A DNA stretch of 64,000 bases. Origin: Flavobacterium aquidurense (GTDB lineage Bacteria; Bacteroidota; Bacteroidia; Flavobacteriales; Flavobacteriaceae). The stretch covers positions 248,001-312,000 of the forward strand of contig NZ_JRLF01000015.1 in NCBI RefSeq assembly GCF_001404985.1. The letters run 5' to 3'. Positions 9,350 to 19,449 of this stretch are shown here, piece by piece. The first letter of the stretch is position 1, and every line of letters starts with the position of its first letter. The position numbers and the translations under genes were made by a program. The notes below the pieces were generated by a model. It was not told the origin of the DNA and made no database searches. It saw nothing but the letters and a program-made list of their open reading frames with translations.

Positions 9350-10534
9350 TTAACTTTCAAGCAAATGATAAACCTGATTTGCAATTTCATATTCTTCATC
9401 CGTCGGAACCACTAATACTTTTGTTTTTGAATTTATTGTACTGATTTCTCTAATTTCTTTAGATCGGATTTTATTTTTCTCCTGATCCAGTTCAATTCCA
9501 AAATAATCCATATCCGTACAAACCAACTTACGCATGTATGATGAGTTTTCCCCAATTCCGGCTGTAAAAACTATAGCATCCAAGCCATTTAAAGCAGCTG
9601 TATAAGAACCAATTGTTTTTCTAATTCTATAAGCATTCATTAATAAAGCCAATTGACAATCTTTATTGCCTTTTTCAGCTTCTGACTCAATATCACGCAA
9701 ATCACTATAACCTGTTAACCCAAGCATTCCGCTTTGTTTCAATAAAATTGCATTTACTTCGTCTGGCGTATAATTCAGGTTTTTTATCAAGTAAAAGATA
9801 ACTGACTGATCGATATCTCCCGCACGAGTTCCCATTATTAATCCATTTGAAGGCGAAAAACCCATTGTATGATCGATACTTTTCCCATCTTTAATTGCGG
9901 TCATACTACAACCATTTCCTAAGTGGATCGTAATAATTTTTGAATTGTGATCTAAATAATCAATTGCTTTTTCAGAAACATATTTATGACTCGTTCCATG
10001 AAAACCATATACACGGACTTTATTCTCTGTTAAAAGATAATTAGGAATCGCATATTTATAAGCCTCAACCGGAATAGTCTGATGAAAAGCAGTATCAAAA
10101 ACTGCTACTTGTTTTGCTGATGAAAAAATTTCCTCGGCTACATTTATTCCAACTAAATGTGCTGGATTATGTAATGGAGCCAGTTCTGAAAGTTCTTTTA
10201 TTTTTTCTTTTACTTCCTCGGTAATAATTGTGGTGTCAGAAAAATAACTTCCTCCGTGCACGACACGATGACCAACCGCACCAATTTCCGAAGTAGATTT
10301 TATAACTCCTTTTTCAGGATCTAAAAGCATTTCGGCTACTTTTTGCAAACCAACTTTATGCGATGTAATTGGTAATATTTCCTCAATAGAATCAGAGGAA
10401 GTTTTATAGGTAATATTCGAAGTTTCGAGCCCAATTCTGTCAATCATACCGGAACAAATTACTTCATTTGTTGGCATAACCATTAATTGATATTTTATTG
10501 ACGAACTTCCTGAATTTATAATTAATATTTTCAT
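9350..10534 (-). CDS. ackA: Acetate kinase
   Basis: The protein has 394 residues, the usual length. It converts acetyl phosphate and ADP to acetate and ATP. Motifs visible are the N-terminal LIINSGSSSIKYQL, GHRVVHGG, FHGTSHKYV, the phosphate-binding HLGNGCSM, MGFSPSNGLIMGTRAGDID and FTAGIGENS near the C-terminus. It lies 86 bp downstream of pta on the same strand, giving the standard Pta-AckA overflow pathway. The intergenic gap contains a short array of CTAAG repeats. Confidence 0.97.
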   Translation of the reverse strand: MKILIINSGSSSIKYQLMVMPTNEVICSGMIDRIGLETSNITYKTSSDSIEEILPITSHKVGLQKVAEMLLDPEKGVIKSTSEIGAVGHRVVHGGSYFSDTTIITEEVKEKIKELSELAPLHNPAHLVGINVAEEIFSSAKQVAVFDTAFHQTIPVEAYKYAIPNYLLTENKVRVYGFHGTSHKYVSEKAIDYLDHNSKIITIHLGNGCSMTAIKDGKSIDHTMGFSPSNGLIMGTRAGDIDQSVIFYLIKNLNYTPDEVNAILLKQSGMLGLTGYSDLRDIESEAEKGNKDCQLALLMNAYRIRKTIGSYTAALNGLDAIVFTAGIGENSSYMRKLVCTDMDYFGIELDQEKNKIRSKEIREISTINSKTKVLVVPTDEEYEIANQVYHLLES

Positions 10535-10554
10535 TGTTTATTTATTTTTAGCTG

Positions 10555-10575
10555 CTAAGATGCTAAGGCGCTAAG
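10555..10575. repeat. CTAAG array, 8-bp period
   Basis: Three ctaag units at 10555, 10563 and 10571 are separated by 3-nt spacers in the pta-ackA gap. The same periodic motif recurs at 53730-53758, inverted at 53841-53869, and at 62695-62723. Confidence 0.7.
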
Positions 10576-10620
10576 TTTATTTAATTCACTAAAGAGGCAA
10601 AATTTATAATTAATAATTAT

Positions 10621-12714
10621 CTAAAGTCCCTGCGCCTGAATAGCTGTAATTACAACAGTATTGATAATATCATCTACTGTACAGCCTCGGCTTAAATCGT
10701 TTACAGGCTTATTTAAACCTTGTAACATTGGTCCAATGGCTAAAGCTCCGGTTTCTCTTTGTACTGCTTTATAGGTATTATTTCCTGTATTTAAATCCGG
10801 AAAAATAAGTACACTCGCCTGCCCTGCTACTTCAGAATCCGGCATTTTGCTTTTCCCAACTACTTTATCAACGGCTGCATCATATTGAATTGGTCCTTCA
10901 ATTTTAAGATCCGGTCGTTTTTGCTTTACAATTTCGGTAGCAGTTCTAACTTTATCCACTTCATCCCCTTTTCCAGATGCTCCGGAAGAATAGGAAAGCA
11001 TGGCAATTTTTGGTTCAATACCGAAGGCTGAACTTGATTCTGCTGATGAAATTGCAATTTCTGCCAGTTGTTCTGCAGTTGGATTTGGATTAATAGCACA
11101 ATCCCCAAAAACAGAAACTCTGTCTTCTAAACACATAAAAAACACGGATGAAACGACAGATGAATTTGGTTTAGTTTTTATGAATTGTAATGCCGGTAAA
11201 ATGGTATGCTGCGTTGTATGTGCTGCTCCGGAAACCATTCCGTCAGCGTGACCTTTATACACCATCATCGTCCCAAAATAAGATACATCCTCCATTAAAT
11301 CCCTTGCCATTGTAATACTTACATTTTTCGCTTTTCTAAGCTCATAATAAGTATTAGCATAATCCTCGTAAAGTTCAGATTCTTTTGGATTGATAATATT
11401 AACTTTTGAAAAATCAAATGTAATTCCTAACTCGGCAACCTTGCTTTCAATATGTTTTTTATCGCCAATAATCGAAATATCTACTACATCCATATCTAGT
11501 AATCTTGAAGCGGCAGTGATAATCCTGTCATCATATCCTTCCGGTAAAACAATATGTTTACGATGCTGTTTGGCCCTTTTTACCATATTGTACTGGAACA
11601 TTTTTGGAGTCATTCCTTCTGGTACAAACGTAATTAATCTTTCAGATAAAGTTTCGACTTCAACATACTTTTCAAAAGTGGTAATCGAGGTCTCAATTTT
11701 ATGTGTATTATTGGCATAAATCTCTGATCTGATTGCTCCAATTTTGTTTGTAATATGGTAAGTACCACCATCAACAGCAATAATAGGAACGATAGCAGAA
11801 AGTCCTTCGATAAGTTTTAAAATGCTTTCTTCAGGAACAATATTTCCTGTTAAGATAATTCCTGAAATGGTGGGATAATTAGCCGATTCATTGGCTTGCA
11901 AAGCTCCCAGAATAATATCTGAACGGTCTCCCGGTGTAATTACAAGGGCATTATCATGTAAATGAACTAAGTAATTATGCAATTGCATCGCACCAACGCT
12001 AAAATGCCCAATTTCATTGTTTAGATAAGCGTGTCCAAACAATACTTTTGCATCGAGCTGATTGACAATTTCCTGCATCGTTGGATTATTCAAACTTGAA
12101 ATCAACGGAATTGTATTGATAAGAACATTGGCAGGTAAACTTTTCTGTAATCCCTGGGTAACTAATTCTATATTCTCAAACTGAACTTTGTTAGCAATCA
12201 CAGACAATACCTCAACTTCTTTTACTTTAAAAGAATCATAAACCAAATAAAGGCTATCCACTAATTCTTCTAATGTTTTTCCAACTCCTGAACCTATGAT
12301 TATAGTTGGAATTCCGAGATTTTTGGCAATTAAAACATTCAAATCCAGTTCTATTGAAGTTCCTTCTCCGGTAAAACTTGTTCCTTCGACCAAAACAAAA
12401 TCAAAACGTTCTTCCAGTCTTTTATATTTTTCAATAATCAGATCTAAAACTTCGCCTATTTTACCTTTATTTTTCTTCTTTATTAATTTGCTTTTGGTAA
12501 TTGCGTATGCATCTTCAAATTTAATATCAAGATCAAAATGTGACAAAACTGTTTCTATATGATTGTCTAATTCCCCATCAATAAAATCTTCGATAATTGG
12601 TCTAAAATAGCCCACTTTTGCTGTTTTACCAATTAAAATACTCATCAAACCGAGTGTAATAATCGATTTCCCGCTATTTTGATCACTAGTAGCTATATAT
12701 ATCGCTTTACTCAT
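10621..12714 (-). CDS. pta: Phosphate acetyltransferase, long form
   Basis: The protein has 697 residues, the long-form length. The N-terminal P-loop domain resembles BioD/CobQ (IATSDQNSGKSIITLGLM at residues 7-24), a DRTGG-type regulatory domain lies in the middle, and the C-terminal PTA_PTB catalytic domain starts near residue 370 (KHIVLPEGYDDRIITAA). Late motifs include SYSSGASGKG and GALAIGPMLQGLNKPV. It interconverts acetyl-CoA and acetyl phosphate and feeds AckA. It is the first gene of the pta-ackA unit. Confidence 0.96.
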   Translation of the reverse strand: MSKAIYIATSDQNSGKSIITLGLMSILIGKTAKVGYFRPIIEDFIDGELDNHIETVLSHFDLDIKFEDAYAITKSKLIKKKNKGKIGEVLDLIIEKYKRLEERFDFVLVEGTSFTGEGTSIELDLNVLIAKNLGIPTIIIGSGVGKTLEELVDSLYLVYDSFKVKEVEVLSVIANKVQFENIELVTQGLQKSLPANVLINTIPLISSLNNPTMQEIVNQLDAKVLFGHAYLNNEIGHFSVGAMQLHNYLVHLHDNALVITPGDRSDIILGALQANESANYPTISGIILTGNIVPEESILKLIEGLSAIVPIIAVDGGTYHITNKIGAIRSEIYANNTHKIETSITTFEKYVEVETLSERLITFVPEGMTPKMFQYNMVKRAKQHRKHIVLPEGYDDRIITAASRLLDMDVVDISIIGDKKHIESKVAELGITFDFSKVNIINPKESELYEDYANTYYELRKAKNVSITMARDLMEDVSYFGTMMVYKGHADGMVSGAAHTTQHTILPALQFIKTKPNSSVVSSVFFMCLEDRVSVFGDCAINPNPTAEQLAEIAISSAESSSAFGIEPKIAMLSYSSGASGKGDEVDKVRTATEIVKQKRPDLKIEGPIQYDAAVDKVVGKSKMPDSEVAGQASVLIFPDLNTGNNTYKAVQRETGALAIGPMLQGLNKPVNDLSRGCTVDDIINTVVITAIQAQGL

Positions 12715-12735
12715 AATTTATGTGTTATATCTAAA

Positions 12736-12743
12736 CAAATGTA
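12736..12743 (-). promoter_or_regulatory. Possible -7 element (TACATTTG) upstream of pta
   Basis: On the minus strand TACATTTG, matching TAnnTTTG, lies 22 nt before the pta start codon. The nearest upstream TTTG is about 27 nt away, longer than usual, so the promoter call is weak. Confidence 0.3.
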
Positions 12744-12776
12744 CTTTAAATCGTGTTTTTATTATTGAAACAAACG

Positions 12777-13847
12777 TTAAAACCAACGTCTTTTTTTGAA
12801 ATAAATAATCAGGGCGATTACTAAAAAAAACATCGCAATCATTACGCTGTGATATCCATATTTATATCGAAGTTCCGGCATATTCTCGAAATTCATTCCG
12901 TAAACCCCAACAATAAAAGTAAGCGGGATAAAAATTGCCGAGATAATGGTTAACGTTTTCATAATCTCATTCATCTTACGGCTTTGCTCTGAAAAATAAA
13001 AATTCGAAGCGCTTTCCAGCGAACTCATATCCGACTCAATTTGCTCTAAAAGCTCTAAACTTTTTTGATGTAGTCTGACAAAAAAATTAAAGGTGTCTTT
13101 TTGAATTAAGCTGTTTGTATCATCATCTTTAATTGTTTTTAGATAATACAGCGAATCCCGAAGCGGAACTATAGCGCGTTTTAGAAAATTGAAGTTATCC
13201 CGATGATTTTCAATTTTTTCCAATATTACCGGATCTGCTCCTTTTTTGGTTAAATTGATTAACTCTTCTATTTTCTCTTCTTCATCTTCAATTGTAATGT
13301 AAAAGTTTTCTATTACGGCATCTAATAATAAATACAGCAAATAATCCACTTTTTTAGTTCTTACAATTCCGGCATGAGTGCGAAGTCGTTCCCTGATGTG
13401 CGTAAAAAAATCACTTCGTTTTTCCTGAAAAGAAATTAGAATTCCCTCTTTCAGGATAAAACTAATTTGCTCTACACTAATATTATCGGAATATTCAGAA
13501 GGCAAAAGCGATTTTATATTAAAAAATAAAACATTTTGTTGCTCTTCGAGTTTAGTTCGCTTAGTGGTATTTAAAATATCTGCCAGTAAAAAATCGTCCA
13601 GCTTAAAATGAGAACCAATAGTTTTAAGTAAACTTATATCATTTAATCCATGAACATTTAGCCAGTTATTCTTTGTATAATCAAAACAAGAATTTAATGC
13701 AGCCACGGTAAACTTTTCATATTCAACAACATCTGCATCGTCATATACAAAAAGCTGCATCTCGGTTTCATGTTCTTTATGCGTTCCTGTATACTCTAAG
13801 GTAATGTGCTGCAACTTGCGTCCTTTCTTGTATTTTATCTTTCTCAT
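12777..13847 (-). CDS. corA: CorA-family magnesium/cobalt transporter
   Basis: The protein has 356 residues. It has a long N-terminal cytoplasmic alpha/beta domain and helical neck, then two C-terminal transmembrane helices. The first helix ends with the diagnostic GMN motif (FIVGVYGMNFENMPE, about residues 311-325), and the protein finishes in a basic tail (KKRRWF). It forms a pentameric divalent-cation channel in the inner membrane. Before the island inserted, this gene would have followed dnaK and its terminators directly. Confidence 0.95.
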   Translation of the reverse strand: MRKIKYKKGRKLQHITLEYTGTHKEHETEMQLFVYDDADVVEYEKFTVAALNSCFDYTKNNWLNVHGLNDISLLKTIGSHFKLDDFLLADILNTTKRTKLEEQQNVLFFNIKSLLPSEYSDNISVEQISFILKEGILISFQEKRSDFFTHIRERLRTHAGIVRTKKVDYLLYLLLDAVIENFYITIEDEEEKIEELINLTKKGADPVILEKIENHRDNFNFLKRAIVPLRDSLYYLKTIKDDDTNSLIQKDTFNFFVRLHQKSLELLEQIESDMSSLESASNFYFSEQSRKMNEIMKTLTIISAIFIPLTFIVGVYGMNFENMPELRYKYGYHSVMIAMFFLVIALIIYFKKRRWF

Positions 13848-13939
13848 TCAAAAATATTTACAATAGTAATATTACGAAAAAGAATCTGATTGGGAAATGA
13901 CATTTATCATTTTGTGATTATAAATGCGTGGTAAAATGC

Positions 13940-13967
13940 CAAAAAAAAGACGCACTGCTGTGCGTCT
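13940..13967 (-). terminator. Second native dnaK terminator
   Basis: A perfect 8-bp stem, agacgcac with gtgcgtct, is followed on the minus strand by a run of T residues. It stands in tandem with the hairpin at 13998-14027, between the displaced dnaK tail and corA. Confidence 0.7.
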
Positions 13968-13997
13968 CTACAATATATATTCACAATAATACCCATA

Positions 13998-14027
13998 AAA
14001 AAACCGGACTATTTCTAGTCCGGTTTT
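13998..14027 (-). terminator. Original dnaK terminator, now separated from dnaK
   Basis: aaaccggact and agtccggttt form a 10-bp stem with T-rich sequence downstream on the minus strand. It sits 27 bp after a relic of the dnaK 3' end (FEEVK-stop at 14051-14068), so it was dnaK's own terminator before the island inserted. Confidence 0.8.
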
Positions 14028-14053
14028 CCTTATTGTGAAAGAAGAATTATTTT

Positions 14054-14061
14054 ACTTCTTC
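14054..14061. other. attL core site
   Basis: acttcttc is shared with attR. To its left is native chromosomal sequence encoding the end of DnaK (GAA GAA GTA AAA TAA on the minus strand). To its right, element sequence begins (caaaagtaac, differing from dnaK after the core). Confidence 0.75.
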
Positions 14062-14103
14062 AAAAGTAACAAACCTATATATACCAATACATTACAAAGC
14101 AAT

Positions 14104-14124
14104 GGTACAAATAAGGTACAAATA
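14104..14124 (+). repeat. Recombinase arm-type direct repeats, left end
   Basis: Two copies of ggtacaaata start at 14104 and 14115, an 11-bp period. The same 10-mer recurs at 34133-34142 near the right end. Repeats at both element ends with helical-turn spacing are typical arm-binding sites of tyrosine recombinases with an N-terminal arm-binding domain. Confidence 0.6.
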
Positions 14125-15001
14125 AATCCGCAAAATAACAGGTAAAAATACTACTAAATTAAAGTTTTGTCCACTCATTGGATCTCAAAAGTTTCCGAGT
14201 CTAAAAAAAGACTTAATTAATCAAAACCCATTCAAAAGATATAAGTTGCTAAAAATCACATATAAGAGCTAAACATCAGTAAACACAGGGATTTTCGCGG
14301 ATTTTATTCTATTATATTCCCGTTTTTCAACACACCTATTAATTAAAAGCTTAATTTGATTATCTTCAAAACCGCTCAAATTTTACATGCATAAAAATTT
14401 GAACTACACTTTTTTATTAACTCCTTAATAAATAATTTCATAAAACCTTTTAAACACTATTAATACAAGAAATTAAATGCGGAGCCATTGTCCGTATTCT
14501 TTCTATCTTTCTTTTGTAATACTTTCGAAGGGTAGTTTAGTGACATTATTATCAATAAAAATCGCATATTACAACTATTACATAGAATACAATTCGGTAT
14601 AGTTTTAAATTTTTTTAGGAACGATTTTTAAATATTTTTAACAAATAAACCTTAAAAAATAGAAGTAATTCAATCTGTTAAGTAGATTATTTTTGAAATA
14701 ACCTATCGAATTTAACTTCACCTTAATTTGTTTATTATTTTCTTTATTGCCAAAATCAGCAAAAGCATTAAAATCTTTCTATTTATATACTTTAGGAATT
14801 CTCTTCAAGCTATTGTTAAAAAAGTAAACTCATTTAAAATTACATGACTAAGTCATATCTTACTTATCTTATAAATAGTCCTAAAATCAGGTATTTCTAC
14901 GGAGCTATTTCTAATATTAAAAGTTCATTTTTGTTATAATACGGAAATCCGTAATTTTTTCATCTAAAAGTTACATAATTTCGCCATAACCTCTCTACAA
15001 T
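14125..15001. other. AT-rich non-coding leader of the island cargo
   Basis: No convincing coding region was found in these 877 bp. The only structure noted is a short palindrome, tacgg-aaat-ccgta, at 14940-14953, about 50 bp before the first cargo gene. It may be part of its promoter or an operator. No RNA gene was recognised. Confidence 0.5.
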
Positions 15002-15697
15002 ATGAAAATAGATGTAATTAAAAAATCAGATTATACAGATCTTTCATCAGTCTGTAGTTGCGAGATTAACTGTATTCACATAAAGATTAGCGATTACAAA
15101 CCCATTATAAAGGAATTTGAAAAGCAGATTACCAACACTAGCTGGATAAATTCACTTGATGAATTATCAAAACTTGCCTTCAAGGCCAACGCTAAGAAAA
15201 CAATTGATAAGATTGTTAATGACATAATAGCTAAAGTTACTACCAGCCTTACCGTTGATATTGGAGAATACATTGTCTCTTATGCTGCCCAGAACGCATT
15301 GGAACTGAAGTTCAGTCATACAAAAATTCCTCTCGCAGAATTATTGAAAGAAAAGATTTCTGGAAATCCAGGCTTTGATTTTCATTCTATCAGCTCGAAT
15401 ATGTACTTAATTTTTGGAGAAGCAAAATTTAGTATGGATGGTACTCCGAGAGCAAAAGCATTAAATCAAATCAGCGAATTTATAGATGATAGAGACCATG
15501 CGGAATTGTTATGGCTAAAACCTTTTTTACACAATGATACTATTACCCATATTACGAACGGCCATAGAGGATATGCCGCCGCTTTTTCCTTTAATGGCAG
15601 GAATGTTTTGAAAATTCTCAATAATGCTTTAGCCTCTGATGCAATAAAAGAAGTTGTAAAACACAAAGAACTTTACCTAATAGCAGTCGAAATATGA
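15002..15697 (+). CDS. HamA-like nuclease (Hachiman-like), PD-(D/E)XK
   Basis: The protein has 231 residues and no signal peptide. The likely nuclease core is GFDFHSI (124-130) followed by a strand ending FGEAKF (138-143). D126, E140 and K142 fit a PD-(D/E)XK site. The end of the gene overlaps the following SF2 helicase gene by 4 bp (ATGA). This small nuclease plus helicase arrangement, and the GExK motif, match HamA (DUF1837) and HamB of the Hachiman anti-phage system, in which HamB restrains HamA until DNA damage or phage DNA is sensed. The protein is shorter than typical HamA, and the assignment rests on motif and context only. Confidence 0.6.
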   Translation: MKIDVIKKSDYTDLSSVCSCEINCIHIKISDYKPIIKEFEKQITNTSWINSLDELSKLAFKANAKKTIDKIVNDIIAKVTTSLTVDIGEYIVSYAAQNALELKFSHTKIPLAELLKEKISGNPGFDFHSISSNMYLIFGEAKFSMDGTPRAKALNQISEFIDDRDHAELLWLKPFLHNDTITHITNGHRGYAAAFSFNGRNVLKILNNALASDAIKEVVKHKELYLIAVEI

Positions 15698-18045
15698 TAA
15701 GTGAACAAATTTTTCAACCGCATTTTCATCGGGAGATCATTGATGAAATTCTATATGATTTTCATAAGCAGGGTCCAGTGAATCAAAGTCATTTAGAAAC
15801 CTTAGCATACTTCAAAAAATTTAAGCCCGATTCATTTAAAAACTATGAAGCCAAATTAATGTTTCTCATGGGACTTTTTTACAAAACAGCTGAACCAAAC
15901 TCTTTTTTAGAGGCTGTTTATAGTTCTTATGCACAGGCAATTATTGAAGATACTGGTCATAATTTTAGTCCTGTGCAGGCGGATGCATATAATTCAATTA
16001 AAAAGTTTACTAACTTTTCATTTTCAGCTCCTACCAGCGCCGGAAAATCTTTTTTGTTCCAAGAAATAATAAAGGAATCCACTGGAGATATTATAATTGT
16101 AATACCATCCCGTGCATTACTTTCAGAATATTTAATTAAAGTAAAAAAACTTGTACCAAAAGAAACTCTTGTCTTAGCATTTATAGAAATCGTAAATACA
16201 AAAAGAACCAAAAATCGGATTTTCATTATTACACCCGAAAGAGGAGAAGAATTATTCAAAAACTTAGACAAATTAAATATTGAATTGATTTTACTTGACG
16301 AAGCTCAGCTTTCAGAAGAAGGCATCAGAGGAATGAAGTTTGATTCGTTTGTCCGTAGAATTGACAAGAAGTTAAATAATGTAAAGAAAGTTTTCACCCA
16401 TCCTTTTATAACAAATCCTGAAGCTCAATTTCTAAAACATAATATTATCAACAATACTGACTATGAAACATATAATCAAAAAACAGTCGGAAAAATATTT
16501 ATAGAACATTTAAACAAAAATTTTAAATATTTTTCTCCATTTGATGATCAGATTGGAGGCAGAAATGTTGAAGGAAATATTATTAAAGAAATCATACAAA
16601 AAAATGGAACCGCTCTTATTTTTATTTCAAAATCAAAAATATACGATGGAAGTTTCATGGACTCTTACGCTGAATACGTTGAACTTTGTGAAGATATTGA
16701 AAACCAAGAAGCTATTAACTATATCAATAAATTAGAAGATTTTTTCGGAACTACAAATGACAACGAGAAACAATCTCTTCTAATTTATTTAATGCGGAAA
16801 GGAATAGTAATACATCATGGATCTATTCCCCTTAAAGCCAGATTAATTATTGAGGATTTTGTAAATAATAAGCATGCCCGCATATGTTTTTCTACTTCAA
16901 CCCTTATTCAAGGTATTAATATGCCTTTTGATCTAGTCTGGATTAATAACTTCACATTTAATGGCAATGAAGACCAAAAAGCACTAAATCTAAAAAATTT
17001 GATTGGTCGGGCAGGAAGAACAACTTTAGAAAATAATTACTTTGATTATGGATATGTTGTAATCGAAAAAAAGAATAAAAAATTATTTGTCTCAAGATTA
17101 AATATGGAGTCGTCCATATCTGAAACTTCTGAACTTGATATTGAAAGCAATAGTAATAATGAAGATTTTGCCGATGTTGTAGATGCTATCAAAAATGACA
17201 CTTTTAATACTGACCTTCATTTAACTGAATCACAAATCGACAGAATAAATAATTCGGATATCGATGAGGACATTAAATTTGTTTTGGATAATTTTCTAAA
17301 TGCAGAGAATAAACCTTTGACAGCAAAAGAATATTATCACCTGAAAGAGTCTAAAAGAAGAAACTTAAAAAAATCTTTTGAAAACATCTACAAAGTCCAT
17401 CTGAGAAGACAAGATCTTACAAATGGAGAAAAGCAGGTTTTAAGTACATCTATACCTGTTTTATTGTGGTTAATACAGGGTAAATCTTTTGCAGAAATTA
17501 TTTCACTTCGTTATGCCTTCTTGTCTGAAAAAGATTTTAGAAGAAAACTACGAAATCAACTAATTAAAAAAGAAATTACATTAAAAGAATATAGAAAACT
17601 TTTAAATGAAAAGAAAGTACGCTATTCATGCATAGCAAATACATTACCGGATATCAACTTTAAAAAAGGCGTCCCATTATTCTCAAACAAGACTCACATC
17701 CTTGAAGTGGATTTTGATAAAGTTGTTTATGATACTTACGATTACATAGACAAAGTTTTATCATTATCCATTAAAGATCCCGTTAGCAGTGTATTTATTT
17801 TGTACTTTCAAAAAACCTCAGATCAAAGAGCAAATATAATAAGCAATTATATAAAATATGGCACCGACGACGAAACCGAAATATGGTTGCTGAAATATGG
17901 TTTTACATTTGATGAAATTGAGGAACTAAAAAAGCATATTATGAAAATAGATGAAACAGAAATTATCTTTAAGGAATCGATAAGCGAATACATTTTGGAT
18001 GAAGATAACTTTAAATTGATTGAACGTTATTTATATATGGTATAA
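15694..18045 (+). CDS. HamB-like SF2 helicase
   Basis: The protein has 783 residues. SF2 motifs are in order: FSPVQADAYNSI (Q-like, 91-102), SAPTSAGKSFL (Walker A, 111-121), IPSRALLSEY (Ia, 137-146), LDEAQ (Walker B, 201-205), IHHGSIPLKAR (373-383), STSTLIQGINMP (400-411) and NLIGRAGRT (motif VI, 435-443). This is the Ski2/Hel308-like pattern. A long C-terminal region (450-783) has no recognised motif. It overlaps the upstream nuclease gene by 4 bp, so translation is coupled. The probable role is sensing or unwinding foreign or damaged DNA and controlling the nuclease. Confidence 0.7.
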   Translation: MISEQIFQPHFHREIIDEILYDFHKQGPVNQSHLETLAYFKKFKPDSFKNYEAKLMFLMGLFYKTAEPNSFLEAVYSSYAQAIIEDTGHNFSPVQADAYNSIKKFTNFSFSAPTSAGKSFLFQEIIKESTGDIIIVIPSRALLSEYLIKVKKLVPKETLVLAFIEIVNTKRTKNRIFIITPERGEELFKNLDKLNIELILLDEAQLSEEGIRGMKFDSFVRRIDKKLNNVKKVFTHPFITNPEAQFLKHNIINNTDYETYNQKTVGKIFIEHLNKNFKYFSPFDDQIGGRNVEGNIIKEIIQKNGTALIFISKSKIYDGSFMDSYAEYVELCEDIENQEAINYINKLEDFFGTTNDNEKQSLLIYLMRKGIVIHHGSIPLKARLIIEDFVNNKHARICFSTSTLIQGINMPFDLVWINNFTFNGNEDQKALNLKNLIGRAGRTTLENNYFDYGYVVIEKKNKKLFVSRLNMESSISETSELDIESNSNNEDFADVVDAIKNDTFNTDLHLTESQIDRINNSDIDEDIKFVLDNFLNAENKPLTAKEYYHLKESKRRNLKKSFENIYKVHLRRQDLTNGEKQVLSTSIPVLLWLIQGKSFAEIISLRYAFLSEKDFRRKLRNQLIKKEITLKEYRKLLNEKKVRYSCIANTLPDINFKKGVPLFSNKTHILEVDFDKVVYDTYDYIDKVLSLSIKDPVSSVFILYFQKTSDQRANIISNYIKYGTDDETEIWLLKYGFTFDEIEELKKHIMKIDETEIIFKESISEYILDEDNFKLIERYLYMV

Positions 18046-18255
18046 AACTGTTCATTTTATTAATTCCTGACTAGAGCCAGTTCTCATTAAAATGAATAAA
18101 TATAATTGTGAACAAGTAAAATTCGTGCTTACCTTTAAAAAAAATCGCTAAATAAACTCAGCCATAAATAAAAATAGGTATTTTAATCCTGCTCTTGGTT
18201 TTAAAATATTTCTATTACAGAAACAACTAGTCTTATAGAACTTAAATTATCTAAA

Positions 18256-19449
18256 ATGAAAAAATTAAGCAAAACACTATCTGTAAATGATTTTGAAGAA
18301 CTCTACTCAGAACTCTATTCCAGCAAAAGTCCTTTTGATTTAGTTTTACCTAGTTCACTCAAAAGTCTAGATTTCGGCATCACTACCCTTTTGATACAAT
18401 ATATAAATACCTGGTTCCGCTTGAAATCTGGTAATTTAATTCTTGATGTAAGGGATGATCTTTCCGATCTTGAAGATATTGTAAAACAGGACTATATTTT
18501 CCCATCTTTAATAATGTCATGGGATAGAGGGATTTTTGATAGAAACAAAAACAATATCAAGTCAAGTATACGGCCATTTAATGAGCAGATTATTGAATCC
18601 ATGCAGTCATTGGAAAACATTCCGCTGTTCAATAAAACCTTTATAAGACAGAAAGGCCTTAAATCACTGCTAACATGTTTTGACCATCTTCCCCCTGAAA
18701 AAGGGTACTTGGACTGTTTTTACCTAAATCAAAATTTCATACCCTCAGAGGAATATTTATCTAATTCTTTGGAAGATACTCTTGATTATGTTTTGTCATT
18801 TAACAGCAAAGGGAAACAAAATACCAAGCCAATTAAAAATGATCTGGTGAGTATAATATTTGAGCTTATGAAAAATACTCACGACTGGGCAAGAAAAGAT
18901 AATAAATCAATCACTTTACGACCAAATACAAGAGGTTTATTTATCAAATTTTTAAAAGGCTCTAAGGAAAGCTATACTGAGAATTATAGAGATCACAAGG
19001 GTTTAAAAACTTATTTTGACAGTTTGATTCCAAATACTAAAAATGAAATTTATTTCATAGAAATCTCGGTATTTGATAGTGGAATTGGGTTTGTTAAAAA
19101 GTACACCTCCAGTAATGAAGATGTCGAAATTGACAGACAGGTGAAAATTATAAAGCAATGTCTAGTGAAGCACAACACTTCAGATAAAAGTTTAGAAAAA
19201 GAGAACAAAGGAATTGGATTGGATAAAATTATGCAGATCCTAAATCACAAAGGTTTATTTATAATTAGAACTTCAAATGCCTTTGTATTTAGAAATATGA
19301 AGAAAGATCCGCATATTGTAACAAATGATGAAGAGGATATTGAACTTTACGATTGGTACACTTCTTCGAATAAATCTTTTACCAAATTCACCGAATGTGT
19401 TGGGAGTAATATTACTATTGTTTATCCAATTATTATAGCTAATGAATAA
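18256..19449 (+). CDS. STAS-like domain fused to GHKL ATPase, conflict-system candidate
   Basis: The protein has 397 residues. The N-terminal part (about 25-70; FDLVLPSSLKSLDFG ... LILDVRDD) resembles a STAS/MlaB-like fold. The C-terminal part is a GHKL ATPase: N-box FELMKNTHDW (202-211, E203 and N207), G1 box DSGIGF (274-279) and G2 box NKGIGLDKI (317-325). There is no histidine phosphoacceptor domain and no transmembrane segment, so it is not an ordinary sensor kinase. Its last 8 bp overlap the next gene. GHKL ATPases act as conformational switches in several immune systems. The pairing with a PRTase-like protein is not one I can match to a named system. Confidence 0.6.
   Translation: MKKLSKTLSVNDFEELYSELYSSKSPFDLVLPSSLKSLDFGITTLLIQYINTWFRLKSGNLILDVRDDLSDLEDIVKQDYIFPSLIMSWDRGIFDRNKNNIKSSIRPFNEQIIESMQSLENIPLFNKTFIRQKGLKSLLTCFDHLPPEKGYLDCFYLNQNFIPSEEYLSNSLEDTLDYVLSFNSKGKQNTKPIKNDLVSIIFELMKNTHDWARKDNKSITLRPNTRGLFIKFLKGSKESYTENYRDHKGLKTYFDSLIPNTKNEIYFIEISVFDSGIGFVKKYTSSNEDVEIDRQVKIIKQCLVKHNTSDKSLEKENKGIGLDKIMQILNHKGLFIIRTSNAFVFRNMKKDPHIVTNDEEDIELYDWYTSSNKSFTKFTECVGSNITIVYPIIIANE

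Noticed and set aside
11000..12562. Several plus-strand frames inside pta
   Set aside because: They lie wholly within the strong minus-strand pta gene and have no independent support.
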